Source: Seminavis robusta | Lineage: Eukaryota > Bacillariophyta > Bacillariophyceae > Naviculales > Naviculaceae | Length of the DNA stretch: 52,388 nt | Assembly: GCA_903772945.1 (NCBI GenBank) | Contig: CAICTM010000698.1 | Location: forward strand, 1-52,388 | Reading direction: 5' to 3' | Shown: piece after piece, positions 10,300 through 20,236 of the stretch | Layout of the letters: each line of letters begins with the position of its first letter | How positions within the stretch are numbered: position 1 is the first letter of the stretch | Notes under the pieces: generated by a model | Seen by the model: only the letters and a program-made list of their open reading frames with translations | Told to the model about the DNA's origin: nothing | Database searches by the model: none | Position numbers and translations under genes: made by a program

Positions 10300-11180
10300 C
10301 TAGAAGAGAGGACATAGGAGTATATTGTAGAGTAGTCGGATAAGGTTGTAGGTATGGGAATACATCAAAAGGATAGGTTGTAGGGCAATTGCAGCTGGTG
10401 GTAAAAGAAAATGTGATGGTGGTGTGCCAAGGGATGTAGGAAGCAAAGCAACATGTAGATGGGAATCACCACCATGTAAGGTAGTAGTTGGGTCGTCATC
10501 AGATAAAGTAGAGAGGGTGGGTTTGATGAAACTAGGGAGGAGGGGATTGACAATACTGATGGTAGCTGGCATGGAAGGTCCAGGGATCCAATCAGGGGTA
10601 GCCTCGAGAGTAAAGGGAATCCAGGCAACAGAAGGGGATACGGGAGCTGGAGCAGAGACGATCGAAGGCAGAGCAGAGGCAACTGTAGTAGGATCAACTG
10701 TAAAAGCATCGGCAGGAGCTAGTAGATTGTTGATGGAATGGCGAGCATTGACCGTGGGTCGTGGCGTGAACCTGTCACTAAGGAGAATCTCGACACCAGC
10801 ATGCATATTGTTACGTGCGTGGTACAGTGCAGAGGTGAGAGAAGCTTCAGAGAGGGGTGCGATGATGGAGTTGTTGGCGATGGAGATATCAACTCAAAAT
10901 CAAGAGGAGCAACGTACTCTCCCCTAATCAAGGAACGGATGAAAGACATGAGTCGGCGGTCGGAGATCACGCGTACATGGCGATCAAAGAAGCATTGACA
11001 GTCGTCGTAGGAGAGGTAAATTGAAGTACGGGAAGGGGCGCCACGAATCTGAATGGAGATATCAAGGTCGGATATGGGAGTGTAGAGATCAATATTGTAG
11101 CAGATTGTGTTGAGTGCAGTGTCGAAGTAGGTCTCGTGGTTGCATTCAGCAAGGTAGGTGGCGTGGGTGGTGGCGGGCAT
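10300..11180 (-). pseudogene. gag-like protein of the LTR element, one frameshift
   Basis: From the ATG at 11180 the frame reads MPATTHATYLAECNHETYF through FFDRHVRVISDRRLMSFI to ...APLDFE near 10890. There a one-base loss moves the coding-like text into the next frame (VDISIANNSIIAPLSEASL ... ARHSINNLLAPADAF), which stays open to 10300 with a Pro/Ser/Thr-rich tail. No zinc knuckle and no enzyme motif are visible. Its only support as gag is its place between the LTRs. No similarity to a named family recognised. Confidence 0.5.
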
Positions 11181-11561
11181 GTTAGAAGTGGAGGTTTTGT
11201 GCTTTGAGTACCGGATGATGTCACAGATGAGTGACGGATTGAGTCACATAGAGTCGAAGCAGCAACAACAAGGGGAAATCGTCGACAATGGCGCTCCAAA
11301 GGTTGACCAAGAGGAACAAAAGAAACAAGGAGTCTTGTCCTCGTGAGGGAGATGGTGGAGGCGTGTCGGCGTAGTGTTGGTGTTAGAGCTCGCTGGAGGT
11401 AACAACAACAAATTGGGCGAAGAATCGCATCGGAAAGAAGTAGTCAAGGAGGAACGTCGTTGGGAGTAAAGCTGGAACCGGTCAAGTTGTACCCGGCTTG
11501 CCAATAGCAGGAGACTATAAGCACTTCGGTAGAGATACAGGCACTAGCGGAAGCGTAGTGT

Positions 11562-11574
11562 GGGCATCATAACC
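11562..11574 (-). promoter_or_regulatory. Putative primer-binding site, tRNA-Met anticodon-loop type
   Basis: Minus strand GGTTATGATGCCC directly follows the 5' LTR. Copia-type elements are known to prime from the anticodon loop of initiator tRNA-Met, whose complement is close to GGTTATGxGCCC. The match here has one extra or changed base. Inference. Confidence 0.55.
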
Positions 11575-11683
11575 TGTCAGGAGACCTATCAATCAGTGTA
11601 ATAACATGCTAATAAGATAAGTGAGAGCTACTGGAATGTACTGGAGGGATATGGTATGTACTGTGTCCGTAATTCAGCTGACA
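11575..11683 (-). repeat. 5' LTR (109 bp)
   Basis: On the minus strand this is the upstream repeat, so the element's promoter should lie here. Near-identity to the other copy implies fairly recent insertion. Confidence 0.88.
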
Positions 11684-12193
11684 CAGGCGTGGTCAGGTGG
11701 CAGGCAAGCCTTACAAGATTGACTGGTTGGCTCCCAAACGGATTCCGTCCCTTGGAAAGGGAGCAGTCAAGAAGTTTAATGAAGGTTCTCCTCTTATCAC
11801 GACCTTTCGGAAATTGGCGGAGCTGACTAACAAGCCCATTACCGCTTTGGCCAAGAAGAAGAAGGTTGCTACCATGGCAAACATTTTGGCTTGGAGGAAG
11901 GCGGCACAAGAGGCTAAGGACGAATCAACAGCTTCGACTGATCACCGCAAAGGAGCCAACCCATATCAATCCTGTTGGGGTGACGATTGGGAGGAGAGGC
12001 TAGAAGGTTCCTCTGGGATGTCGAAGTATGTTTCTGTCACTACGATGGTGGAGCACATCTTTGAGGAAATGAAGGAGCATATGCAGGCGATCCACGGAGA
12101 AGACTGTGACGATTGGTGAGTCTATCACGATGCTTTGTCGCTCATGACTGCCACGGCGACAAGGGCATGGATGGAGGAGAAGGGCTATCTCAA

Positions 12194-12432
12194 GCTGACT
12201 TGTGCAATTTGATCAGATGAACTGAAACAAACAAAAGAAGTCTATGTGAAATTGAGTTAGTTGCACAAAGAGCCAATCAGTTAGAGAGCTGTCAAAGACT
12301 TAAACAACACAAAAGGCAAAAATTGCTTCGAGAGAGGATCGAGATCCTTGCTTTACGCTGACTTGTGCAATTTGATCAGATGAACTGAAATAACACAAAA
12401 GTATGTGAAATTGAGTTAGTTGCACAAAAACC
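12194..12432. repeat. Two direct repeats containing tRNA-Met-derived sequence
   Basis: 12194-12271 and 12357-12429 share GCTGACTTGTGCAATTTGAT, CAGATGAACTGAAA and GTGAAATTGAGTTAGTTGCA. The second copy is preceded at 12325 by GCTTCGAGAGAGGATCGAG, the 3' half (T-arm and acceptor) of the tRNA at 18358-18466. The shared part includes bases matching that tRNA's intron. So these are tRNA-derived fragments retaining intron sequence. Confidence 0.7.
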
Positions 12433-13431
12433 TTTTGGCCCGATCTTTGCGACGGGATACAGCTTACAATTCAGCTTTACAGCTTTACAATTAGCAGGCT
12501 TATTCTAGAAAATAATCAATAACTGCTCACTTATTTGGAAATACAAAACTTTACATCTCTTAGATCGTTAGATTAATCAGTATACAATGGTATTGTCGCA
12601 TGGTAGCATGCGAGGTTATGAGATGTTACTCATTCTTATTCTTATATGTCTATCCCTTATGGTTGTCAATGGAATGAGCTATCCCTTGATGCAGAGTCCT
12701 GAGNNNTTCTTCTTTGACTTCTTGGTGGGAGCGTCACCAGTTTTGTGGTCCCTCGTCCTCTGTGACACTCCAGTCTACTTCGTAAAGCCGAGGGCCAACA
12801 GGCTACGAGAAGGAGGCAGTGGTTTCTTGGGTGCCATGGCTGGTGGCGTTTGATCAAAGCCAGCAAGCAGTGAGGAAGTGAAATAGGCAAAGTCGGGAGC
12901 AAGTAGTTTGGTGGTGCAATGAAAATCGTGCTTGGCGCGGAAAAAATTGATGCATTCAATCGTGGTATGGTACCATATGGTTGATAGCGCTACTACCGTA
13001 CTACCGTACCACCGTACCATACCGGTACCGGTACCGAAGCCAGCTACGGTACGAGCGACCGTACAATCCTCCAATATTCAGAACAACAATACTCTACTAA
13101 CAGTAGCTAGCTAGCTAGAGCAGTAATAAGGCATTTGATGGCCATGGGGACGGGGCTGACATAACATTGGTTGTCAGCTTTAGCTGACTGTCAAAGACTG
13201 AAAAATAACGAAATTTTATTTTACAGGCTACACCTCGTCAGACGATCCGCTGAACGGTGCCGTGACGAACCCATATTCCTCAGGCGCACGAGGGCGCCCA
13301 CTTAGGATGGGCCTAGTGTAAGCCCCCCACCGGAGAAATTGAACAAAACTCCGGAGGGTGCTGTACGACTAACTATCTACTCTAGGCTAAATCGCCCGCT
13401 ATTGCTATGGTGATCCCACATCCGCGCATAG
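12433..13431. other. Gene-free stretch with a 3-N gap and palindromic GTACC strings
   Basis: 12704-12706 is NNN, so the join there is uncertain. 12960-13050 is dense in GTACC/GGTAC. 13220-13431 is GC-rich and probably the 3' tail of the reverse-transcriptase fragment. A short minus ORF starting MAPKKPLPPSRS at 12838 is not enough to call a gene. Confidence 0.45.
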
Positions 13432-14175
13432 TTACCCTGATTGGGAAGGCTGCTTACTTGCATGCTCATCCCTCATTGCTTTGTCAACAACTGGAAGCCA
13501 ATTGGCCAGCCATGCTTTGATATCTCCCGGCCCTTTGGCCATCTGTTCCTCCAGGGGTCGTTTGAAGATGGTATCAAGAAGATGCTCTGGGAGCAGGTCC
13601 GCTGTTTCATACAGGAGCTCAACCTCGCGTTGGAGCTGTTCGTGTTTCTTGCGCCATTTCTGTTCCTGATCCCGGCCGTGCCTGGCGGCATTGCGGTCCT
13701 CCCAGAGATTCCACCACTGCTGGATCAGAACAGAAGCCAGGTTGGTGACCCAGAGCTGCCCAGTTTTGGTTGTCTCCTTGGAGCCGACCCGGTGCAAATA
13801 GGCATCTTGGTGCTTGGCCCAATGCTTGGACAACCGTCCTCTCAGGAAGTTATCCCAACCAATGAGATTTTGAGTGTCGACAAGGTCCCTATACCGGTCT
13901 GGGTAATGCCACGGGTGGAGGAATCGATCTTCAAAGTGATATTGAAGCCCATCCAGAACAATTTCCAAGAGGAAGGGGTCTGTGGAATCCTTGCGCAACT
14001 TTGTACTGATCGCTCGTTGCATGGTCCCTCGCCACAAATCCACGTCAACATGCTGGCATCTGTACACATGGGTCTCAGTCTCATGATCACCGCCGCAACG
14101 GGGACAGTGGTCAAAAACTGGAAATGTATGTAACAAAAGATCGAAGCGGGATCCTTGTATGAGTTATCGATCGAT
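13432..14175 (-). pseudogene. C-terminal fragment of a retrotransposon reverse-transcriptase protein
   Basis: The frame opens without an ATG after a stop near 14176 and reads about 245 residues to 13432. It begins FPVFDHCPRCGGDHETETH followed by VYRCQH, a CxxC...H...C zinc-knuckle of the kind found after the reverse-transcriptase domain in many retrotransposon proteins. Trp-rich text follows (HPWHYPDRYRDL, IGWDNFLRGRLSKHW, QQWWNLWEDRN) with a coiled, charged tail. The catalytic domain itself is missing. 5' truncation is typical of target-primed retrotransposons. No poly-A tail seen. Confidence 0.6.
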
Positions 14176-14259
14176 CCAACATTTTCAGATGACATGTTGA
14201 GTTGCTGCCAACCAAAAAGGAGAAGATACAGTATCATTATTGTGACTTAGGCTAGCTAT

Positions 14260-14531
14260 TTGATCATGTTGATTAAAGAAAGTTCAAGGCAGTGCAGCAG
14301 GCTCTTTACCCTACAGTAGATGGACATGGAAGCAACAAAAGGGCAAAAGTTGCTTCGAGAGAGGATTGAGCTCCCGGCCTTACGCTGACTTTGGCAATTT
14401 GATCATGTTGATTAAAGAAAGTTCAAGGCAGTGCAGCATCTCCCCACTGGCTCTTCGCCCTACAGTAGACGGACACGGAAGCAACAAAAGGGTAAAATTG
14501 CAAGAAAAGTAATTGCTGCTTTGAGAGAGGT
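14260..14531. repeat. 139-bp tandem duplication with tRNA-derived segment
   Basis: TTGATCATGTTGATTAAAG, CAAGGCAGTGCAGCA and CCCTACAGTAGAxGGACA occur at 14260 onward and again 139 bases later. The first unit includes GCTTCGAGAGAGGATTGAGC...TTACGCTGACTT (14352-14392), matching the tRNA-Met 3' half. GGACATGGAAGCAACAAAA beside it matches the DNA just beyond the tRNA at 18337. Copies therefore include genomic flank, favouring DNA duplication over retroposition of a tRNA transcript. Confidence 0.72.
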
Positions 14532-14553
14532 ACTAGAATATTACAGTTTATAG

Positions 14554-17002
14554 TTAGTTTGGCTTGGACTTGGGAGTGTAGCGAGTAAAGTAGGCCAGAA
14601 TGAAATGCCCCTTTGGCTTTACACCGTTGACTTTTCCAATGCCAATGACTTCACTGGGGCCCACTTGGGCTCGAAGAATCTCTAATCCAGAAGATTTCAA
14701 AGCTTCAGTATTGCCTTTGCGACTTGGCCCTCCAACTTTTTGCAAGTTCTGGAGTCGAGTTTTGATGCCTCCATAGTAGGCAATGCGGGTGATCACAGGA
14801 ACTCCATTGGTATTGTTGGGAAAGCTCCCGAAACTCTGTGGGTCCAACGTCTTTTCCTTGCGGACCCAAAAGTGCCATCCATGTGTATTGAAGATCTTTG
14901 GCAGTGCAATGTCGAACTCATCATTGTTTTCCTCCTTATTGGCGGTCACTTGGCCACGGCGTTCTTGTCGATTGCCTGAGTTTGTAAGAGTTGAATCTCG
15001 GGTGGTTTTCAAAAGTTCAAGAAATGCAAGACTTGCTGGGCTGTCATCGACTCGAAAGGTCATGTAGAGATACTCCCACCGTTTGTACAAATCATTGTCG
15101 GTAGCTTCTTCTCGAAAAAGGTCATTGATAGTTGGAATGAGACATCGCAAGCACTCCGCTGGAGTTTGCCCTTCTGGTACTTCCAAAAAGGACAGAACAT
15201 TTCTAGCCTGCAGAATCACGTATGAATCCACTGGGTGCAATGACTCGCTATCTTTGGCATTGGGATTGTAGTAGTGGACGGCATGATTGTTTCGAGCTAT
15301 TGGAGCATCGGCATCAGAGCTGGGTAAATTTCTGGCTTCAATAGCATTCACATTCTCGGGTGTCAAAATGTGGCGATGCATACAGGAAGCAGACTTCTTT
15401 GGTTGATGCATCCCCTTGGAGACGACTTCGAAAGCACCGGCAGCAGCAATCAAATCGCCATTGACAGAATCTTCTGAAGGCTCTGGACCAGAGCCCTGGA
15501 GTCGGCGCACAAGAAGCTGAATGGCATCGGCAATCATATTGCATTCAATGGCTTGTTCCACAGTCAGTTCATCGCGAGAATCCCCAGTAAGCCCAAAAGG
15601 AAGATGGAGACAGACCACAGCAGTTGAACACTTATGAACAACACTGCAAGCAGATGGCCTTGTTTGACTCGGACTTTGAGGACCAGTACAAACTCAAAGA
15701 GCTTGACAATGATCTCCCATAGTATCTGCAGATCGGGAAATGCCAAGCTGTTGCGGTCAAGAAGCAAGAATTCGTTGAATTGAATGATGTGGGCGAGTGC
15801 CATCCGGATCTGCTTCTGTGCATATGCATGGTCCGCCTTGGTGAAATGCTTGGTACAGAACCCCTTGCCAATAGCAGTGTAAGGGTCTTCCCAAGCTGTC
15901 TTCACAATGGCTTCATAAACACATGGTGTGGTATAGCACATGACATTGTCAAAAAAGGGAGCCCAGCTAGCCATGGCCCAGAAGCGAGAGAATTTCTTCT
16001 TTCCAAGAGGAAGTCGGCTGGAAATAGCAGCTTCAATATCAGTAGCTAGCTTCTGGAACCATTGACGGTGACCAGTCTCAATGACTTGGCTGTATGCGGC
16101 AAATTCGGCCATGATGGTGCTGCCACCAAATGCATCCTGGGCTGCAATTTCACAGAGCTGGAGAGCAATCTGTCGGCAAATTCCCAGATCCTTGGCACCG
16201 TCATCTCGGATGGCTCGACTTGTACCTGTGGAGTGTGCTCACTCTCAATGACTTTTGTCAAGACAGCCATGACATGCTGAAGGATCAAGGAATCCAATTC
16301 TTGGGGAATGTTGTCAAATCGAAATAGGATCAAGAGATCAGGGTTGACTCCATCCTTCTCCTCGTACTGGGTCTCACGTTGACTAATATTCATAGACTCT
16401 CCCACGCCCTTATCATCTTTCCAGTAGACATAGCCGATACTCTGTGAGATGGGTGTGAATTTTTAGCTCTCCTTGATGACTTGGGCAAAATGGTCATGAG
16501 GATAGGTGATGAGATTATACTTTCGGACTTCAGCATAGATGAGTTTGGCATGTGGTAGTAGTATCTCAATGATCTCTGGAGACGCATTCAGTGGCATGCA
16601 AAGTAGATGCTTTGGAGGTCGATCAATGAGTACGACCGGGGATGGAGCTCGGGTGACTTGTCGGGTGTGTGGAGAAGATAAAGGGACAGAATCATCATGG
16701 ACAGAATCATCATGGACAGAGACAGAGACAGTGGTTGGACCCTGTCGCTTAGTGGGAGGAGGCAAATACTCAGAGGAATCAGAGTCAGAGGAATCAGAGT
16801 CTGAGTCTGAAGAGCACTCTGAGTCAAACCCATCATGGCTCTTTGATCGCTTCGGTCGCTTGTTCTGGGGCTTGGCAGTCGGGTTGATCGTTGATCGCTT
16901 CGGTCGCTTGTTCTGGGGCTTGGCTGTTGGGTTGAGGGGCGTCACTGTAGTTGGCTTTTTCTTTCCTTGGATGATGCCATTGCTTGGAAGAGGGGACGCC
17001 AT
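14554..17002 (-). pseudogene. Uncharacterised gene in three frames, probably decayed
   Basis: From the ATG at 17002 (ACCATGGCG context) the N-terminus has two copies of NPTAKPQNKRPKRS, a Ser/Asp/Glu run and two VHDDS units. It then becomes globular (PLNASPEIIEILLPHAKL, YNLITYPHDHFAQV). An in-frame TAA at about 16464 interrupts, but the same frame continues SIGYVYWKDDKGVGESM to about 16240. There coding shifts to AIRDDGAKDLGICRQIALQL ... QWFQKLATDIEAAI ... AMASWAPFFDN. Near 15660 it shifts again to a 350-residue stretch ending KGHFILAYFTRYTPKSKPN at 14554. A 68-base intron could replace the second lesion, but the skipped text looks coding. No known domain recognised. Confidence 0.5.
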
Positions 17003-17526
17003 GGTATCTGTCTCTAGTGCGCGTTTGTCTCTACTGCAAGTTTGTCTCTGTAGCGCTTTTCCCCTCCCACATTCACGTATTGTGGAGTTTCACATGCCGC
17101 CGAGCATGCAAGTAGAGCGCGATATTTAAATCCAAAAGAGGGCGAAGTCTGTAGAGCACGATGTTTGGGTTGGAGTTACACAAGACCACCAAGCTTTCAG
17201 AGAGCGCCTTGTGCTTTCTGAGGTTTGCTTCTTTGCTTTCGATCGGCTTCAGAGCGCCACTGCATACTAGCTACTACCATCCTCTTGCCTCACTCGCCAC
17301 TCACCAACATCAACAAAACGGGAAGGAACATCAGCGACAAGCAAGTTAATGCCTTGTCAACGTGGTGATTCTACTCGTATCTTGTTAATGGCTCATTGAC
17401 CGTTCAGTGGCTACTAGTATCCCGCCCATTCCAGTTTCATTGTGGCGTTTCGTCCCATCGAATCCAGCCTGCTGTTTACTACCACTACCACTACTACTGA
17501 TTAATGCTGCTACTGCTACTGCTACC
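17003..17526. other. Duplicated promoter/5' flank of the second HA copy
   Basis: Shares TTTCACATGCCGCCGAGCAT, GAGCGCGATATTT, ACATCAACAAAACGGGAAGG and CGTTTCGTCCCATC-type blocks with 7912-8190. The GAGCxCGATxTTT part is itself present twice (17116, 17155). It also separates the HA copy from the divergent gene starting at 17002. Confidence 0.6.
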
Positions 17527-18189
17527 ATGTCCAAATTAAGGTGCAAGACTAAGGAAGAGATATTCGAAAGAAATTTTGCGTTGGTGGAAGCATATGGTAA
17601 GGAGCATGGAAACGCCAGAATCCCCTGGACCAGCCCTCTCCGCAGCTGGTTAGAATCTCAGTTCAAGCGAACCAGAATTCCAAAACATATCAAACCCCAG
17701 CTGGAGAAGCTTTGACATTGGAAGAGTCTGTCACCGCAACCTAAAAGTCGTGCCTGGGAACATGCTTTTGTACTCCTGGAGGAATAAATAAAGAAACATG
17801 GACATCCTGGTGTGTCCAAGATCGATGATGCATGGCTCTATCGGTGGCTTGATCGCAACAAAACTCAAGCTAAGACCGGAAGATTGAGTCCTCAGAGAAC
17901 CCAAAAGCTGGAAAGCCTTGGTGTGCAGTTTCACAAATACAGCCAAGACATAGAGGCTAGTTTCAGATACACAGACCGCAACAACAAGCAGTGGATGCCT
18001 CGCTAGTATGGTCAATTGTGCGAGTTTCACAAAGCATAAGGCCATTGCCGCGTTCCCTATAGGTATCAGGCTGTTCCTGGATTAGGAAGATGGGTATTTG
18101 AGCAACGCCATGACTTCAAGATCCGTGAAATGCACGAAACCAGAAAAGACCAACTGGAGAAAATTGAGTTTGACTGGGTTGTCTCGTAG
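17527..18189 (+). pseudogene. Second HA-domain copy, inactivated by stops
   Basis: The ATG at 17527 and the first 62 residues (SKLRCKTKEEIFERNFALVE...) closely match the gene at 8193. A TGA follows where the other copy has CGT (17713). Further stops replace Tyr and other codons (TAA near 17786, TAG near 18004, TAA near 18038), and a small in-frame deletion lies near 17825. The 3' end is uninterrupted and completes an HA unit (HETRKDQLEKIEFDW), which shows what the first copy lost. Confidence 0.8.
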
Positions 18190-18229
18190 CTGCTATCAGT
18201 ACCAGTACCCCCAGTATAGTTTAGGTAGT

Positions 18230-18357
18230 TAACGTTAATAGGCATTGATCGACAGTAGCAAGATGTTGTCTACAAAACAAGAACCCTTCGTTCTGTGGTA
18301 CTTTGAGAGAGACCAAGGAGGGAGTAAAAGGCAATGGACATGGAAGCAACAAAAAGG
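18230..18357. other. 3' flank of the tRNA, source of nearby repeats
   Basis: GGACATGGAAGCAACAAAA directly beside the tRNA is found again at 14327 and, diverged, at 14472. Confidence 0.5.
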
Positions 18358-18466
18358 TGCTTCGAGAGAGGATCGAACTCCCGGCCTTACGCTGACTTAG
18401 GCTTGATCAGATGATTTGATCTGTTGGATTATGAGACGTACGCTCTGCCTACTGAGCTATCGAAGC
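18358..18466 (-). tRNA. tRNA-Met (CAT) with a 36-base intron
   Basis: Acceptor stem GCTTCGA/TCGAAGC pairs perfectly. D-stem GCTC/GAGC, anticodon stem TACGT/GCGTA, loop CTCATA+A, five-base variable loop AGGCC, T-arm GGGAG-TTCGATC-CTCTC and discriminator A all fit. The mature form is 73 bases. The anticodon CAT lies at 18431-18433. The intron (18394-18429) sits at the standard position after base 37 and contains a CAGAT...ATCTG hairpin. The minus strand reads CC then TTTTT just downstream, a Pol III terminator. Elongator tRNA-Met genes with introns are known in plants; the elongator type is inferred. Confidence 0.9.
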
Positions 18467-19303
18467 TGCTGATAGATGGGCAAATACGTTGATTTAAAAT
18501 CTCAAACAAAAAATTCTTTTCCACTCCAAGTCTCCCAAGTGTTTTGTGAAGAAGTTAGTTGTTCTGATTCGATTCTATGCAGCCAACAAGGTCAAAGATG
18601 CTTGCATGCCACCACAAACGACACAGAACCTCACCAGAAACCACCAGAGACAAGCAAGAATTGTTGCAGTTGTGAAATGATGGCATCCATTCTCATTGGT
18701 ACATTGAAGCAGTATTGACCACAATCTTACTCCTGGCCTGGCAACGGTCTTCATCCATGAGCGAGAAGCTTACTTGAGATGGAGTCCATATGGCTAGCTA
18801 GCAAGTAGGGTTCACTTAATGCAGAGAGGAAGCGCACTGTTGAAGAAATTCGATTTGAATGGTCGGAATCATGGATGAGCATTCAACGATAACACACAAG
18901 AAAAGCAAGAGCAGGGGAGACACAACCGCAACCAAAGCTGGCTTGAGGAGAGAACCCTCGTCAAATTGGCAGAGCAGAAAACGCTCAAACACTGCTGTTT
19001 TGGACCCCGATCGTCCCTTGCACAAAAGACTCGGTTACAAACCTCGTTGGAACCAAGGGCCACAAAAAGGCGGAGCAAGAACCACATGAAAACAACGGAC
19101 GAGGAAATAAATGACACCGGGATGAACGACTTTAGACGCTTGTGTGACCAGCACAACAGAACAGCTACCCCTAGCTTAGGGTGCGAACGACATGCAAAAT
19201 GAACAACAATAAGGTATTTTTGTGTTTGTATCTTTTAAAAGCGATGTACCGTATGCTTAACTTGACATTACTAGCACATACACTTGCATAATACTTGGTC
19301 CAC
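18467..19303. other. Spacer, nothing recognised
   Basis: Over 800 bases with only short ORFs on both strands, none with family features. Purine-rich around 18860-19110. Confidence 0.4.
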
Positions 19304-20017
19304 CTACAAGCTTGCCGTCAGCATGCCAACAACCAAGATCGCGGTTGATACAATGGGCCATGGTTCTTGACGTAACCCGATAGCTGCTGAAGAAGGAGCA
19401 TCAGTGGCCTCTGACGATGATCCAGCCGCTTCTGTGGGAGGTGCGGTGGTACCAGCGTCATCGGCAGTCTCCAATGTTTCGTTGCTGCTGGGTGCATTGG
19501 TTTCGGCTGTTGTAGTTACAGTTTCCTTTTCTGCCTCCTCCTCTACAGCACTCTTGGCACAGGTTTCCATTTCTTCATTTTTGCACTCGGGATCGACCGA
19601 CGCCGTATTGACCAAGGGATATCCTTCGGCAGTCCATTGCTGGACGCCCAAGCCATTGTAGAGTGGGCCTTGGAATCCCGCCAAGGCCAATTTCTCCAGG
19701 GCGCCGGCGGCTCGACGACCCGATTGGCAGTAGACGACAATGGGGCATTCTTTGCAGCCATTCAAGTCCGCAGTGGTTGCAATTTCCGTCGAAGTATTGG
19801 CGAATTGGAGATTTTCCAAAAAGGTGGCATTTTCAACGTGTCCCGCCTCCCATTCCGAAGACTCTCGAGTGTCGACAATCACCTCAAAGTAGCCCGCCAT
19901 GGCCATCTCGTAGAATTCTGTGGCATTGAGCTGAATCACCTCATCGCCAGAAGCAGATGGTACAAACACAAGGAACCAGAGGAGGGAAGCAACTGTCGAA
20001 CTGATACTCATACTCAT
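19304..20017 (-). CDS. Secreted rhodanese-like protein, probably membrane-anchored
   Basis: 237 residues from the ATG at 20017. Residues 1-23 (MSMSISSTVASLLWFLVFVP...) form a signal peptide. A rhodanese fold follows: VIQLNATEFYEMAMAG, VIVDTRESSEWEAGHV, then the active-site loop VVYCQSGRRA (Cys present) and GLGVQQWTAEGYPLV. Rhodanese enzymes move sulfane sulfur between substrates through this Cys. After the domain comes a Thr/Glu/Ala/Ser-rich linker with N-glycosylation sequons and a short C-terminal hydrophobic segment (IVSTAILVVGMLTASL), which looks like a GPI or tail-anchor signal. So it likely acts at the cell surface or in the secretory lumen. It is divergent to the PDZ gene. Confidence 0.85.
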   Translation of the reverse strand: MSMSISSTVASLLWFLVFVPSASGDEVIQLNATEFYEMAMAGYFEVIVDTRESSEWEAGHVENATFLENLQFANTSTEIATTADLNGCKECPIVVYCQSGRRAAGALEKLALAGFQGPLYNGLGVQQWTAEGYPLVNTASVDPECKNEEMETCAKSAVEEEAEKETVTTTAETNAPSSNETLETADDAGTTAPPTEAAGSSSEATDAPSSAAIGLRQEPWPIVSTAILVVGMLTASL

Positions 20018-20236
20018 CGCATATGTTTCAATCCATAGATAGACCAAGTACTAGAAGTAATGGACCTGCCACCATCCATTGATCATTCCGTTGAGCGAGT
20101 GGTTCATCATTGTCGAAGCTTCCCAAGCATTCTTGTAGTGGCTTCTAATGCTTTCATTCCTGCAGTGGATTTAACTTCGCGAGATCGAAGGGAAGGAAAA
20201 GGCAACGTGCCACAAAACACATCGACACAGCAAGCA

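Larger units (their letters stand above)
10139..11683 (-). mobile_element. Small LTR retrotransposon, minus orientation, gag-like coding only
   Basis: Two 109-bp direct repeats (10139-10247, 11575-11683) differ at two positions. Each begins TGTCAG and ends CTGACA, the usual TG...CA form. The 5-bp flanks are identical, CAGGC at 10134-10138 and 11684-11688. Orientation follows from a purine tract AGGGGAGAG next to the left repeat and a primer-site-like GGTTATGATGCCC next to the right one, both read on the minus strand. The 1327-bp interior has room for a gag-like protein only: no protease, integrase or reverse transcriptase. It interrupts the transposase-like gene, so it is the younger insertion. 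Confidence 0.88.
9490..12193 (+). pseudogene. Transposase-like gene, frameshifted and split by an LTR element
   Basis: Coding resumes in three frames. First comes ISTWATARYGWVIQLMLRL (to a stop at 9751). The next frame, around 9800, holds FWDETHPKCVIGG...FHLQFSRDANGKLDP (to a stop at 10052). A third frame runs PLFYYSGKTLLTSKNYANR...SGWIR to 10138. Skipping 10139-11688 (LTR element plus one target copy), the same frame continues RGQVAGKPYKIDWLAPKR to 12119, then a stop, then FHDAL-type text YHDALSLMTATATRAW. The hydrophobic-WDETH motif resembles the first catalytic Asp region of Tc1/mariner-type DDE transposases and YHDAL could hold the second. This is inference. The 3' end is lost at 12193. 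At least two single-base shifts plus a stop make it dead. Confidence 0.6.

Noticed and set aside
12587..12853. 88-residue ORF spanning the N gap
   Set aside because: Reading through NNN is meaningless and the two sides do not resemble one protein.
13441..14133. 230-residue plus-strand ORF
   Set aside because: Mirror of the reverse-transcriptase fragment. The zinc-knuckle and Trp-rich motifs are on the minus strand.
18859..19089. 76-residue plus-strand ORF
   Set aside because: Arg/Ser/Thr-rich low-complexity text in purine-rich DNA, no support.
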